A stretch of DNA of 64,000 bases from Trifolium pratense (taxonomy: Eukaryota > Streptophyta > Magnoliopsida > Fabales > Fabaceae), in contig NC_060059.1 in NCBI RefSeq assembly GCF_020283565.1, forward strand, positions 937,501 through 1,001,500, given 5' to 3'. Below the pieces are notes generated by a model. It made no database searches and was not told the DNA's origin. It saw only the letters and a list, made by a program, of their open reading frames with translations. Position numbers and translations under genes: made by a program. Positions within the stretch are counted from its first letter, which is position 1. Every line of letters starts with the position of its first letter. Positions 1 through 10,692 of this stretch are shown in pieces.

Positions 1-261
1 CTCATGCACCCCCCAATTTCTCGCGCACCCCAAAATTTCTAGCGCACCCCCCAAAATTTTTCACGCACCCCCCAGATGACTTGTGTGCCCAATTTTTTTT
101 TAACCCCCCATATTTCAAGCCTAAACCATTTTGCTGTGGGAATGGTTTCAAAAATATACACTCCAAAACCATTAAGTGCATAAGATGGTTTTGAAGTACA
201 ACCTATAATTAGAATCATAATTGTTTTTTTTTGGTACAATTATAATCATTATTTAAAACCA

Positions 262-1500
262 GTTAAATGGTTTCAGATAGTTATACACTAAAACCATTTG
301 TATTGTAAAATGGTTTTATGTGTGTTTTTATGGTTTCAAAAATTCTGGAAACCATTATGCTGGTTAAATGGTTTCAGATAGTTATACACTGAAACCATTT
401 GTATTGTAAAATGGTTTTATGTGTGTTTTTATGGTTTTAAAAATTCTGGAAACCATTAGACTAGCTGCAATGGGTGTTGAGAGGGGGTGTTTTAAACATG
501 CAAAACCACTACAATGGGTGTTTAAACAGGTGTTGAAATTGAGTTGGAGGAGAGAGGAGATTAAACCCTCCAACAGAGTTTAATGCCTGCAGAATGGCCC
601 ACACAGGGACACGCGTCCCGTTGCAATTTGGTCTTCTTCAGGCGCGTGGCATGCACGCGCGACAAGGGAGAGTGGCGCGCAGAATGGAAAGAGAGAGAAG
701 GCAGCTTTGGATAAGGGGCGCCACGTGGCGTCTCCTGATTGGTTCGGTTGGATTTTTATCCATTTAATACTTTAAACTCAATTATTTCGGTCCAAATTAA
801 TTTTTTATTTTTTTATTTTTATATCAAAATTCATGATTTTTTTTTCTCTATAAATAGAGACTTGGTTCGTTTCATTTGGACACAGAAAAAAAATCATATT
901 TTTCATCATCTTAATCATATTCGTGATTAAGAAGATTTGTATCGTAATAATTACGTTATTTGTGTGTTGTATTGTATTTTAAATTATTCGCATTGTAATA
1001 ATTACGTTATTTATGTGTTTTTATTATAATTGTAACCGGGAGTTTAATTAATTATAATTGATAATTAATTTTAATCGATTATTTTTATCGTATAATTGTA
1101 ATTTAATATAAATCGATAATTATAATTTTATGTAAAATGATAAAAACATAAATATAAATTTAAATAAGAATATGAAATAAAAAGTGGTGGGGTAGATAAA
1201 GTGGTGGGGTAGAGTGTTTAAAACAAAAACTATTGGAGTGGTAAAAGTTGAATGAGGTGTTGAGGTATTATGTGGAAGAGAGAGAAGATGATGTGGAGGG
1301 TGTTTTAAACACCCACCATTGCACTTAGTCTTATGTTGGTTAAATGGTTTCAGATAGTTATACACTGAAACCATTTGTATTGTAAAATGGTTTTATGTGT
1401 GTTTATATGGTTTTAAAAATTCTGGAAACTATTATGTTGGTTAAATGGTTTCAAATCACAATTATTGTTTGTATTCTAATTATAGGGTTGTACTCTAAAA
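262..1500. repeat. 101-bp tandem repeats inside the foldback element
   Basis: Units beginning GTTAAATGGTTTCAGATAG start at 262 and 363, and again at 1339 and 1440 after the nested MITE. Subtracting the 872-bp MITE and its 3-bp duplication puts all four units on an exact 101-bp register. The array therefore existed before the MITE inserted. Confidence 0.85.
459..1330. mobile_element. Nested PIF/Harbinger (Tourist)-type MITE, 872 bp
   Basis: The termini are inverted repeats: GACTAGCTGCAATGG at the left and the complement of GACTAAGTGCAATGG at the right. They are flanked by a TTA duplication at 456-458 and 1331-1333. A 3-bp TTA/TAA duplication with a G-initial short terminal repeat is the usual signature of PIF/Harbinger (Tourist) elements. 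Removing the element restores the 101-bp register of the host repeats, which confirms the boundaries. The interior has a GC-rich part at 595-730 and a TATA-like CTATAAATAGAG near 848, but no convincing coding region. Confidence 0.8.
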
Positions 1501-2002
1501 CCATCTTATACACTTAATGGTTTTGGAGTGCATATCTCTGAAACCATTCCCACAATAAAATGGTTTAGGCTAGAAATGTGGAGGGGACCAAAAAAATAAA
1601 ATTGGGGGGCAAAAGTCATATTGGGGGTGTGCGAGAAATTTTGGGGGTGCATGAGAAATTTGGGGGGTGCGCAAGTAATTTGGGGGGTGCATGAGAAATT
1701 TGAGGGTGTGCTAGTAATTTGGGGGGTGCACAAGTAATTTGGGGGGTGCACTAAGTAACTTATGCATGGTGCATAAGGATAGCTTATGTTATGTATAATA
1801 ACCAATCCCCGTTAAAAGGACAGTAATCTCTTGACCTTGGCACATTAATGAGTAAGTTACTTTTACGATTTTACATATATCTTCTTCTCCTGTTTAATTA
1901 ATTGATTAATTAATTAATTAATTGTGTGTATAAAATGACTAACATGTTTCATTGTTCTAATGCACTCTTTACTTAGCTAGCTAGTAAACCATTCACTTTA
2001 AC

Positions 2003-2842
2003 ATGGCTTCATCTTCCTCCAACTCCAAAGTGTCCCTGAAACTTCTCATAGATACAAAGAATGACAAAGTTCTCTTTGCTGAAGCTTCAAAAGCTGTCAT
2101 AGATTTTCTGTTCAACTTACTATACTTGCCAATCGGTACAGTAGTGAAGCTGCTAACCACAAATGGCATGGTTGGTAGCTTAGGAAATCTGTATGAGAGT
2201 GTTGAAAACCTCAACCAGAATTACATGCTACCAAACCAAACTAAGGAGATTCTGTTAAACCCCAAAGGTCAAAGCTCTGCAACTGAAATATCTGGATTCC
2301 TTACCCAAAACGATTACAATGCCCAAAATGATCATGACGATGGAACTAAGTTATACATATGCCCAAATAGATGTGGTTATCAGGTGGCATATGATACCAT
2401 TACTATATGTCCTGGCCGTCCTGGCCGTCCTGGCTACAGTACTGGTTGCGGGAATTATATGAATCGTGAAGTAGGTTATGTCGGAAATAAGAAGGTTGCT
2501 GAAAAGAAAGTTTACAATATTAAGGATGGTTTTGTGAAAGATGTTATAACTTTTATGGTGATGGATGATTTGGTGATTCAACCCATGTCAACAATTTCTA
2601 GCATCACACTGTTGAACAAATTCAATGTCAAAGAAATTGGTACCTTACAAGAAAAAGTGGTTGAGATGGGGATGGATGAGGTTAGTATATAATACAATAA
2701 TGGCCAATGACTAGTGTTTTTGATTTACATTTTATTGTATTTACAGTTTATTGTATTTTTGTTACAGGGTATCAAGTTGCTCAAGGCTTCTCTGCAATCA
2801 AAAATGGTCTTGACAAGTGTTTTTCTTAGGAAGGAAAAGTGA
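2003..2842 (+). CDS. DUF674 family protein 1
   Basis: Exons 2003-2680 and 2768-2842 (intron 2681-2767, GT-AG, phase 0) encode 250 aa. The start is the Met of MASSSSNSKV, as in the sister copies. Family hallmarks are LKLLIDTKNDKVLFAEASK (residues 12-30), LPIGTVVKLL (42-51), NGMVGSLGNLYESVENL (54-70), DGFVKDV (175-181), TFMVMDDLVIQPMS (183-196) and the last-exon motif GIKLLKASLQSKMVLTSVF. Cysteines 120, 124, 136 and 149 form a zinc-ribbon-like cluster, but the last Cys-Cys gap is stretched by a GRPGRPGYSTG insertion. No transit peptide or membrane segment is seen. The molecular function of DUF674 is unknown to me. Its closest relative here is the gene at 13341. A TATA-like TATAAAAT lies near 1929. 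Confidence 0.9.
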
Positions 2843-3126
2843 TGTGCTAGGACTGAGGACCTTCACAATGCTATGAAGCCAGCTATTTTTGTTGTTGTTG
2901 CTGCTAATGTTATGAACCAGAAGCTAAGAACATGAGATTTTGGTTTTTTTTGTCTAGTTTATTCCTAATCTTAGTACTGTTTAAACACTGTGTCTGCTTG
3001 CAATGCTTTACTTTGTATTTCGTCGTGAACGATCAATTAGATGAACTATCATCCTTATTCCTTGATTATTGTACTATTTCTACTTTCAACGTAGATTTAA
3101 TTATACTAGCTTTGAAATAGATTTAA

Positions 3127-3362
3127 GGTACCGTTTAACCTAACTTTTTTTCATTTTTTTTTGAGCTTATGCAAACAGCTTATGAAATTTTTATGTATTA
3201 TTATAAGCTTTTCAAGCTAGTTTATGATAAAATAGCTTATAAAAATACAATTTTGACTTTTATGAATTTATAAAATAACATAAAATCTGATTTATATTGC
3301 ATAAGTTGTTTGCATAAGCTAAAAAAAAAGAAAAAAAAAGTTATGCTAAACTAAATTCCTTT
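3127..3362. mobile_element. MITE-like inverted repeat
   Basis: The left arm (GAGCTTATGCAAACAGCTTATG near 3162-3183) pairs with the right arm (CATAAGTTGTTTGCATAAGC near 3300-3319), and the outer parts CCGTTTAACCTAAC and GTTATGCTAAACTAAAT are also roughly complementary. There is no coding capacity. The superfamily cannot be assigned because the ends and target duplication are unclear. Confidence 0.5.
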
Positions 3363-3790
3363 AAAATAGTTTTTTATAACCGAATTTTTCTATAAGTTTT
3401 AAAAAATTGTTAATTCTTAATACAAAATATTTCTAACTAAAAATAATAGTCCTATTTTGAAATTTTAAATGTGGAAGGGAGCAAAATAAATAAGTTTTTA
3501 TGTTAGTTTATAAGTTTTCACTCACAAAGATTATATTTTTATAAACTATTTTTTCATAAGATACATCGAAAAACTTATAATAATATGTAAAAATTTATTT
3601 ATTTATATAAAATGTTTTGCGCCGGAAAAAAAGCTATTCCCTTGTTTAATTAATAAGCACTATAATTTGTGAACTATCTCAATTGTCTACCTCGACAAAT
3701 ATATCGGTACACATCTAAATAAAATGTCCACCAAAAAATTAAAAAAAATATATATATATAACACTACAACAAATCTTGATACTCACTATA

Positions 3791-4060
3791 GCTGAAGAAG
3801 AAGAAAAAGGTATGCTAGATGCGCTTGAATAGCTACAAGATAGTGCTACTTTTACGTTGTTGAAACAGATTGTCTTTCAGGTTGTGCAAGCTTTCCGGTC
3901 CAAGCAAAAGAATTATATCGGAGCTATCATTGATTGATGTCGAAGTCTAGTTAATTTATATGAAAATTGTAGAATCAGGTATGTATGGCGACAAATTAAT
4001 CGAGTTACTCACGACTTAGCTCAAATGTTTCATTTTATTGCTAGTCGCCAAATTCCAAAT
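3791..4060 (+). pseudogene. RNase H-like (RVT_3) retroelement relic
   Basis: One frame reads AEEEEKGMLDALE, stop, LQDSATF, then VVQAFRSKQKNYIGAIID, stop, CRSLVNLYENCRIRYVWRQ and INRVTHDLAQMFHF. This matches the order of the plant LINE-type RNase H domain (acidic start, IIxDC, RRxANxVAHxLA). Two in-frame stops and the lack of flanking domains mark it as dead. Confidence 0.6.
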
Positions 4061-4335
4061 AAGCTTGTTTTTGTAAAAAAAAAAAAATCTTGATATTCTC
4101 AATAGTAAAAAAAAAAAGAAAAAACGTGATATTCTGATATTAGTGAGTCAGGGTCCGTATAATTTTTGGACCACCAACTGAATGCCTATATACATGCATC
4201 TGATCCCCAATTAGTAGAACGGCATCCTTTCCAAATCTTCTTCTATTTAAACGAATTAATAGCCTCTCACTTTCATATTGTTTTTTTTTTGACCTATGCA
4301 TATTTCAAAAGAAATAATTAAAATCAAAATTCAAA

Positions 4336-5209
4336 ATGCCTAGCCCCAAATTGACCATGAGGCTTGTTATTGACACTAAGAATGACAAAGTTCTCTTTGC
4401 TGAAACATCAAAACCCGTTGTAGATTTTCTTTTCTACTTACTAACCTTGCCTTTAGGCACTGTGGTAAAGCTCATTAGAAACAAGGGCACGGTTGGTAAT
4501 GGTAGCATAGAAAATGTGTATCAAAGTGTCCAAGACCTCGATGAGATATACATGCATCCACAACAATCTAAGGATCATCTCTTAAATCCAATGGCTTCAA
4601 TCTCTTCAAATGAATTTTGTAACCTTTTTCCAACACCGGACGACAATTCATCAGGAATCTCCGACTTTCTTCTCGTGAACGAGTTGGATCCGGAGGATTA
4701 TGAGGAAGAGGATGAGTTGGCACGACATACTCTATTTTATGCATGCCCAAATTTTTGTAGCATAGATGTAACAAGTGATAAGACAACTATTTGCTCTCGG
4801 TGCAATATAGCTATGAACCATGAAACAACTAGTGAACTTGTCACTAACGATGTTGCTGAAGAGAATACTTCTTCGATTCTTAATGGATTTGTGAAAAATA
4901 ATGCAACTTTCTTGGTGATGGATGATTTAGTTATTCAACCTGTTACTTCAGTAATTGACGTAGTTAATAAGTTCAATTTATCAAAGATTAGTTCCTTGCA
5001 AGACATGGTGGTTGAATTAGGGCTGGATGAGGTAAGTATGATATTGTTACATGTATTCTCTTGTTATAGTATATAGAGACATTTCATGTATTGTATTTTT
5101 AATTTTTGTTTATGCTTTTATATTTTTCTAATAGGGTATCAAATTGCTCAAGGCTTCGCTACAATCAAAGAAGGTGTTGACAAGTGTTTTCCTCAAGAAG
5201 GAATGTTGA
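4336..5209 (+). CDS. DUF674 family protein 2
   Basis: Exons 4336-5031 and 5135-5209 (phase-0 intron with GTAAGT donor) encode 256 aa. Start MPSPKLTMRLVIDTKNDK lacks the Ser-rich leader of the other copies. Family motifs are KVLFAETSKPVVDFLF (18-33), LPLGTVVKLI, NVYQSVQDLDEIYMHP, NGFVKN (183-188), TFLVMDDLVIQPV (191-203) and the last exon GIKLLKASLQSKKVLTSVF. Residues 117-128 form a short acidic stretch, followed by a clean zinc-ribbon-like cluster: C137-x3-C141-x11-C153-x2-C156. It resembles the genes at 11056 and 19526 (acidic middle, QDLDEIYMHP) more than genes 1 and 4. An intact copia element lies 0.76 kb downstream. Function is unknown. Confidence 0.9.
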
Positions 5210-5960
5210 TATGTGACCAAAAATAAATTTATGGATTGTTCTTTTCTTTTCAAAATGTTAAGATTGTTTAAACTATGGTGTTTTTTTTTTTTTTTTTGAG
5301 ATACCTAATTTGTTTGTGATGATTTTTTAATGAATAATTTCGATGAACTATCTCCAATATATTACTAATTAGTCCTTTTGTCGGATAAAAAACGTTTGAG
5401 TTCGTATATTTCTCAATATTCTCCATATTAGCAAATCTCGGGTTCTCCCTATTCACTTTCTACAATGGAGTTTGCATAAATTGGAGGATTTAGTCTAGAA
5501 CTATTCTAAGGTATGATCGAATAAGATAAATAAATTTCATGTTGTTATATTTCTAATTAAATGATGTGTCGAGTTTTGGTTGGTTTAAGGATTAAGTGTT
5601 AAGAGAGACCATGCAAAAATTTCTTGTTTGTTCCTCTTCTTTCTCAACTATCCCTTAATCTTTTTTGGGACCAAAACTAGGGATTTTAGCAACTAGTAGT
5701 ATTTTGCATTTCTTATGATGAGGCTCATCAATCAAAAATATATTTTCTTAAAGTTACTATTTTGCTCAAAATAGGAGGAGGTTACTTGCATTAGTTTTGA
5801 ACTTTTTTAGTCTCAAATTGAATTTTGTGAACGTGATTCTTTTTTGGATGTGGACGTGATTATTGTTAGGCTTAATTAATATTTTGGTTGTTTAGAGATA
5901 TTTTAATTTTATATTGTTCAAAAGATCATTTTAATCCTTAACTATATGATCGTTAATCAC
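5210..5960. other. Spacer between DUF674 gene 2 and the copia element
   Basis: It contains the gene 2 3' UTR and a T-rich run near 5280-5298. I see no coding region and no recognisable repeat. Confidence 0.5.
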
Positions 5961-5965
5961 AAATC

Positions 5966-6183
5966 TAAAGGAGCAATATCTTAACCAACATTGATCACAA
6001 ATATCTCACACTATTATTATCAATTAATAGAATATTATTTGTAATCATTGCAATATCATTTGTTATTATTATATAATTATTTGTAATCACTTAGTTGTCA
6101 AACTAAGCACATGTAAATTGGCAATTACCTGTATATATACATATTGAGATAAATGGAAAAGATATAGCCTTACAACATCTTTA
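5966..6183 (+). repeat. 5' LTR of the copia element
   Basis: The 218-bp LTR starts TAAAGGAGC and ends ACATCTTTA. TATA-like ATATATACATA lies near its 3' part and may drive transcription. It shows no difference from the 3' LTR on reading. Confidence 0.93.
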
Positions 6184-6192
6184 TGGTATCAG
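6184..6192 (+). promoter_or_regulatory. Primer binding site of the copia element
   Basis: TGGTATCAG follows the 5' LTR directly and is complementary to the 3' end of initiator methionine tRNA, the usual copia primer. This position also fixes the LTR end at 6183. Confidence 0.9.
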
Positions 6193-6241
6193 CTTACCTA
6201 TCCTAGCCTAATAAGCTTTTCACGATCCAAAAGAAGAAAAA

Positions 6242-9200
6242 ATGGCCGACCAAACTTCTCTCACCTCTTCCTCACAAACAGATCTTATTGAATTCAATAC
6301 CAACACTCAACTACCCATCAAACTCAATTCCAAAAACTATCCTGCTTGGTATAAGCAAATTCACTCTCTCCTTGTTGCACGAGATGTAATAGGCTTTATT
6401 ACTGGTGATACACCATGTCCTTCTGTTACCATCAAAACTAATGGCAAAGAAGTCTCTAACCCTGCATACAAACTATGGATTCGCCAAGATAAACTCTTAT
6501 ACATAGCTTTTCTTGGCTCGTGTGATACTGAAGCTCGCTCAATCATGGCTTCAGCAGATACATCTCGTGAAGCCTTCCTTGCTCTTGAAAGAGCTTTTAG
6601 CAACCGATCTCGTGCACGGATCATGTCTCTCAAGGAACGTCTCAGTTCCATCAACAAAGGAAACTCCTCTGTTTCGGCCTACCTTCAATCAATCAAATCC
6701 ATTGCCGATGAGTTATCCCTCATCGGACATCCTTTAGATGATCTCGATCTGGTTATATACGCCCTTAATGGCTTGGGACCTACCTTCCGTGAATTCACAG
6801 CGTCTATACGTACTCGTGACTCTCCCATCCTTTTTCATGAACTGTATGACAAGTTGATTGACTTTGAGATGTTTCTGCAGCGTGAAGAACGCACAAGTTC
6901 AACACTACCAGTCACGGCCAACCATGTTCATCGTCGTAATGGACAATACCCCGCTCGTGGTCGCTCACATGCACAAAATACTCACTCGGGTAACCATACA
7001 AAGACAGATGTAGTGTGTCAGTACTGTGGCATACCAGGTCACATAGCCCGCAATTGTCGCAAAATTCGTGGTTATCCCAAAAAACAACGCAATCCATCTG
7101 CCCATGTTGCTCAAATTGCGAGCCCATCTTACACCGCACCACCTTCGTGGCTCTTTGACTCTGGTGCATCACACCATGTCACCAATGACTTGCAGAACCT
7201 TTCCATAAGTGGAGAGTACAATGGCAGTGACCACCTTCAAGTTGCAAATGGTAATTCACTACCTATAACACATGTTGGTTCTACATCTATCTCAACTACA
7301 ACATCTCCTCTACATCTCTCTAATGTTTTATTTGTTCCCAATATTACTCAAAATTTAATTTCTGTTTCTCAATTATGTCAAACTAATAAAGTGTCTATTG
7401 AATTTTTTCCTTGGCATTTTGAGGTAAAGGACTTGCGCACGGGGGAGATACTTCTTCGCGGATTGAATGAAGATAATGTGTACAAGCTCACTCCATCCCA
7501 CCGCTCACCTCATACCTCCATGGCTCAAACCACCCCTACCCTTCCGCTATGGCATCAACGACTTGGACATCCATCCTCTCCACCTCTGCTACATGCTCTC
7601 AAAACTAGCAACATCTCTTTCACTGGATCGTCAGAAAAATGTATTCATTGTCTTTCTAATAAGAGCCATAAACTCCCTTTCTCTAAGTCCTCAATTTCTA
7701 GTAATAATCCTCTAGAAATTGTGTATTCTGATGTTTGGGGACCCGCTCCAGTTTATTCAATTGATGATTTCCGTTATTATGTTATTTTTATTGATCACTA
7801 TTCTAAATATGTATGGCTTTATCCAATGAAATTCAAATCTGATGTTGCATTACTTTTTCCCATATTCAAAAATCTTGTAGAAAAACAATTCAAAACTAAA
7901 ATCAAAACCCTATATTCTGATAATGGAGGAGAATTTATTAAACTTCGCTCATTTCTCCAAAACCATGGCATATCTCACCTAACCACCCCACCCCATACAC
8001 CTGAACATAATGGTTTATCTGAACGTAAACATCGTCACCTAACAGAAACTGCTCGCTGCCTCCTCAACCAAGCATCCCTCCCTACTCAATTTTGGTCATT
8101 TGCTTTTCTCACTGCTGCCTATCTCATAAATAGACTGCCTACCCCTGGTTTAAACATGAGCACCCCCTACCATATCCTCTTTAATCACCCTCCAAACTAC
8201 ACAAAATTAAAAACTTTTGGTTGCCTATGCTTTCCGTGGCTCAAACCATATACCCATAACAAACTTGAACCACGTTCTGAACCATGTATCTTCCTTGGCT
8301 ATAGCCTGACCCAAAGTGCCTATATTTGCTACAATTTCAAAACCCACAAAACTTACATCTCTCGACACGTCCAGTTTGTCGAAAACATATTCCCTTTCTC
8401 TCAAAACAACACAGTTGTTCCATCATCCACCATAATACCTCTAGAATCCCCGCCAACAAACACCTCGTTATCCTCCTCCATACCAGTCTCTCAACCGATA
8501 CTTCCCACCCAGCCAAACACACCTAATCCAACAACCGACACACAACCACCATATCCTAATATTTCAGAGACACTTGTTACCGAACCGCCATCTCACTCAA
8601 CCCCGGAGAACACATTATCTACGGTTCAATCTGTTGTTGAAGTGCCTCCTCCAACGCCACGTCCCAAGGGCCATTCCATGGCAACTCGTAGCAAAAATGG
8701 TATTTTTAAACCAAAGAAGCTTTTCTTGGCTACAAAATATCCGTTGCCACCCTCCACGGAACCAACATGTGTATCACAAGCACTCCAACATGCCGAATGG
8801 AAACAAGCTATGTCCGATGAATTTACTGCACTCATGAATAATGGTACATGGTCTTTAGTCCCTCATCACCCTCATCTCAATGTCATTGGCAATAAGTGGG
8901 TATTCCGAATAAAGAGGAACCCTGATGGTTCCATTGCTCGTTACAAAGCACGTCTTGTTGCTAAGGGTTTTCATCAACGTCCTGGAATCGATTACAAGGA
9001 CACTTTCAGCCCTGTCATCAAACCACAAACAATCAAAATGGTTTTATGCATTTCTCTTTCAAAAGGTTGGGATCTTATGCAAATGGATGTTAATAATGCA
9101 TTTCTGAATGGAACTCTCAACGAGGAAGTCTATATGTCACAACCACCTGGTTTTGTTCACTCATCTTATCCAAATCATGTGTGCAAACTTCACAAATCAT

Positions 9201-10321
9201 TGTACGGCCTAAAACAAGCACCTCGTGCATGGTACAATGCACTACACTCATTTGTGGTTACTTATGGGTTTTTTAAATCTAAATCCGACCCATCTCTTTT
9301 CATCTATCACAAAGACGGCATCATGGCGTACTTCCTGGTATATGTCGATGACCTACTTCTTACAGGAAACTCTTCCTCCTTTTTGAAAGATTTCAAGACC
9401 ACATTGGCCGCTAAATTCTCTCTAAAGGACATGGGAAATCCAAGTCATTTCTTAGGTGTCGAGCTTCTTCCAACCTCAACGGGCATTTTCCTCTCTCAGC
9501 AACACTACATCCGGGACATATTGCAAAAAGGAAACATGCTTGATGCAAAACCTGTGTGCACTCCCATGGCAACCTCTACTTCAGTCGGCTCTGAGTCCAA
9601 TATACCCAATTGTGATGCAACACTTTACCGCAGCATCATTGGCTCATTACACTATTTATCCATCACTCGTCCTGATGTTGCCTTTGCAGTAAACAAACTA
9701 TCTCAGCACATGCAAAATCCCACAACCACTCACATGCAGGCTCTAAAGCGTATCTTGCGTTACCTTAAGCACACCATCTCTCATGGATTGCATCTCGCTC
9801 GCAACACCTCCCTCACTCTCACTGCATTTTGCGATGCCGACTGGGGTGGTGACAATGCTGACAGAAAATCCACAGGTGCTTACATTGTTTATCTTGGTTC
9901 AAATGCAATTTCATGGTCTTGCAAGAAACAACCCACGGTTGCTCGCTCCTCCACTGAGGCTGAATACCGAACGATTGGCTCCACGACCACAGAATTGTTA
10001 TGGTTACAACAGCTGTTGAAAGAACTTGGCATCCAAATATCCCACACACCAACAATATTCACAGACAACATTGGTGCCAATTACCTATGTGCCAATCCTG
10101 TCTTCCACACAAGGATGAAACACTTAGCCATTGACTATCACTTTGTTAGAGACCTTGTTGCAAAGAAGGAACTTCAGGTCTCACATGTTCCCTCTAGTCA
10201 CCAGCTTGCCGACCTACTCACGAAGCCTCTCTCACGCACTCGGCATGAATTTCTTACTTCCAAGATTGGTGTCGTTGAGATCTCCTCCATCTTGCGGGGG
10301 CATAAAGGAGCAATATCTTAA
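6242..10321 (+). CDS. Ty1/copia gag-pol polyprotein
   Basis: A single uninterrupted frame of 1359 aa, full length for the superfamily, in copia domain order. The gag N-terminus starts at MADQTSL. It is followed by a CCHC knuckle CQYCGIPGHIARNC from C259, a protease site LFDSGASHH (D306) and the GAG-pre-integrase WHQRLGH from W437 with downstream CxxC. The integrase core has D497 (YSDVWGP), D560 (SDNGGEF) and probable E594 (GLSERKHR). Reverse transcriptase carries YVDD at 1034-1037, and RNase H starts with D1198 (FCDADWGG). A purine-rich tract with GCGGGGGCA precedes the 3' LTR at 10294-10302. The stop codon lies 19 bases inside the 3' LTR, so the last six residues are LTR-encoded. No catalytic residue appears lost, so the element may be able to move. 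Confidence 0.96.
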   Translation: MADQTSLTSSSQTDLIEFNTNTQLPIKLNSKNYPAWYKQIHSLLVARDVIGFITGDTPCPSVTIKTNGKEVSNPAYKLWIRQDKLLYIAFLGSCDTEARSIMASADTSREAFLALERAFSNRSRARIMSLKERLSSINKGNSSVSAYLQSIKSIADELSLIGHPLDDLDLVIYALNGLGPTFREFTASIRTRDSPILFHELYDKLIDFEMFLQREERTSSTLPVTANHVHRRNGQYPARGRSHAQNTHSGNHTKTDVVCQYCGIPGHIARNCRKIRGYPKKQRNPSAHVAQIASPSYTAPPSWLFDSGASHHVTNDLQNLSISGEYNGSDHLQVANGNSLPITHVGSTSISTTTSPLHLSNVLFVPNITQNLISVSQLCQTNKVSIEFFPWHFEVKDLRTGEILLRGLNEDNVYKLTPSHRSPHTSMAQTTPTLPLWHQRLGHPSSPPLLHALKTSNISFTGSSEKCIHCLSNKSHKLPFSKSSISSNNPLEIVYSDVWGPAPVYSIDDFRYYVIFIDHYSKYVWLYPMKFKSDVALLFPIFKNLVEKQFKTKIKTLYSDNGGEFIKLRSFLQNHGISHLTTPPHTPEHNGLSERKHRHLTETARCLLNQASLPTQFWSFAFLTAAYLINRLPTPGLNMSTPYHILFNHPPNYTKLKTFGCLCFPWLKPYTHNKLEPRSEPCIFLGYSLTQSAYICYNFKTHKTYISRHVQFVENIFPFSQNNTVVPSSTIIPLESPPTNTSLSSSIPVSQPILPTQPNTPNPTTDTQPPYPNISETLVTEPPSHSTPENTLSTVQSVVEVPPPTPRPKGHSMATRSKNGIFKPKKLFLATKYPLPPSTEPTCVSQALQHAEWKQAMSDEFTALMNNGTWSLVPHHPHLNVIGNKWVFRIKRNPDGSIARYKARLVAKGFHQRPGIDYKDTFSPVIKPQTIKMVLCISLSKGWDLMQMDVNNAFLNGTLNEEVYMSQPPGFVHSSYPNHVCKLHKSLYGLKQAPRAWYNALHSFVVTYGFFKSKSDPSLFIYHKDGIMAYFLVYVDDLLLTGNSSSFLKDFKTTLAAKFSLKDMGNPSHFLGVELLPTSTGIFLSQQHYIRDILQKGNMLDAKPVCTPMATSTSVGSESNIPNCDATLYRSIIGSLHYLSITRPDVAFAVNKLSQHMQNPTTTHMQALKRILRYLKHTISHGLHLARNTSLTLTAFCDADWGGDNADRKSTGAYIVYLGSNAISWSCKKQPTVARSSTEAEYRTIGSTTTELLWLQQLLKELGIQISHTPTIFTDNIGANYLCANPVFHTRMKHLAIDYHFVRDLVAKKELQVSHVPSSHQLADLLTKPLSRTRHEFLTSKIGVVEISSILRGHKGAIS

Positions 10322-10520
10322 CCAACATTGATCACAAATATCTCACACTATTATTATCAATTAATAGAATATTATTTGTAATCATTGCAATATCATTTGT
10401 TATTATTATATAATTATTTGTAATCACTTAGTTGTCAAACTAAGCACATGTAAATTGGCAATTACCTGTATATATACATATTGAGATAAATGGAAAAGAT
10501 ATAGCCTTACAACATCTTTA
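10303..10520 (+). repeat. 3' LTR of the copia element
   Basis: Same 218 bp as the 5' LTR with no difference seen by eye. It is followed by the AAATC target duplication at 10521-10525. Confidence 0.93.
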
Positions 10521-10692
10521 AAATCAACGGTCTCTTCGAAAAAATAATAACATCAAAAGTCAATTTATCCGGAAAAATTTCACCAATTTCTCTCTCTCTT
10601 CAATATTTTCTCTCTAACCTCTCTCTAAAAAGAAACTTTAGATCCGCCTCCCTCACATCCAAACCTTCATTGTCAGATGTAGCCAAGTTTCT

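Larger units (their letters stand above)
1..1760. mobile_element. Foldback (MULE-like?) element, left end cut by window edge
   Basis: The first 250 bases reappear inverted at about 1500-1760. Both arms contain short GC-rich units (about 18-20 bp, of the form GCACCCCCCAAATTTCT or its complement) followed by a shared block around AGCCTAAACCATTTT and CCAAAACCATTAAGTG. The interior carries 101-bp tandem repeats and a younger nested MITE. The arms are long and subterminally repetitive, as in MULE-type or foldback elements. The left terminus lies outside the window, so no target-site duplication can be checked. No transposase reading frame is present. Confidence 0.7.
2843..4335. other. Spacer between DUF674 genes 1 and 2
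   Basis: It holds the 3' UTR of gene 1, a palindromic MITE-like repeat (3127-3362), a second AT-rich palindromic stretch (about 3470-3620), an RNase H-like retroelement relic (3791-4060) and the gene 2 promoter. No other coding signal is seen. Confidence 0.6.
5966..10520 (+). mobile_element. Intact Ty1/copia LTR retrotransposon, 4555 bp
   Basis: Two 218-bp LTRs (5966-6183, 10303-10520), identical by eye, enclose a Met-tRNA-type primer site and one open 1359-codon gag-pol frame. A 5-bp target duplication AAATC flanks the element at 5961-5965 and 10521-10525. The LTR ends are TAAAG...CTTTA, a perfect 5-bp inverted repeat, instead of the usual TG...CA. Identical LTRs and an uninterrupted frame imply a very recent insertion. 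It sits 0.54 kb upstream of the frameshifted DUF674 gene. Confidence 0.95.

Noticed and set aside
1600..1760. Regularly spaced short GC-rich repeats that look CRISPR-like
   Set aside because: The same units occur inverted at 1-130 as part of a transposon arm, spacers are not unique, and the DNA is eukaryotic.
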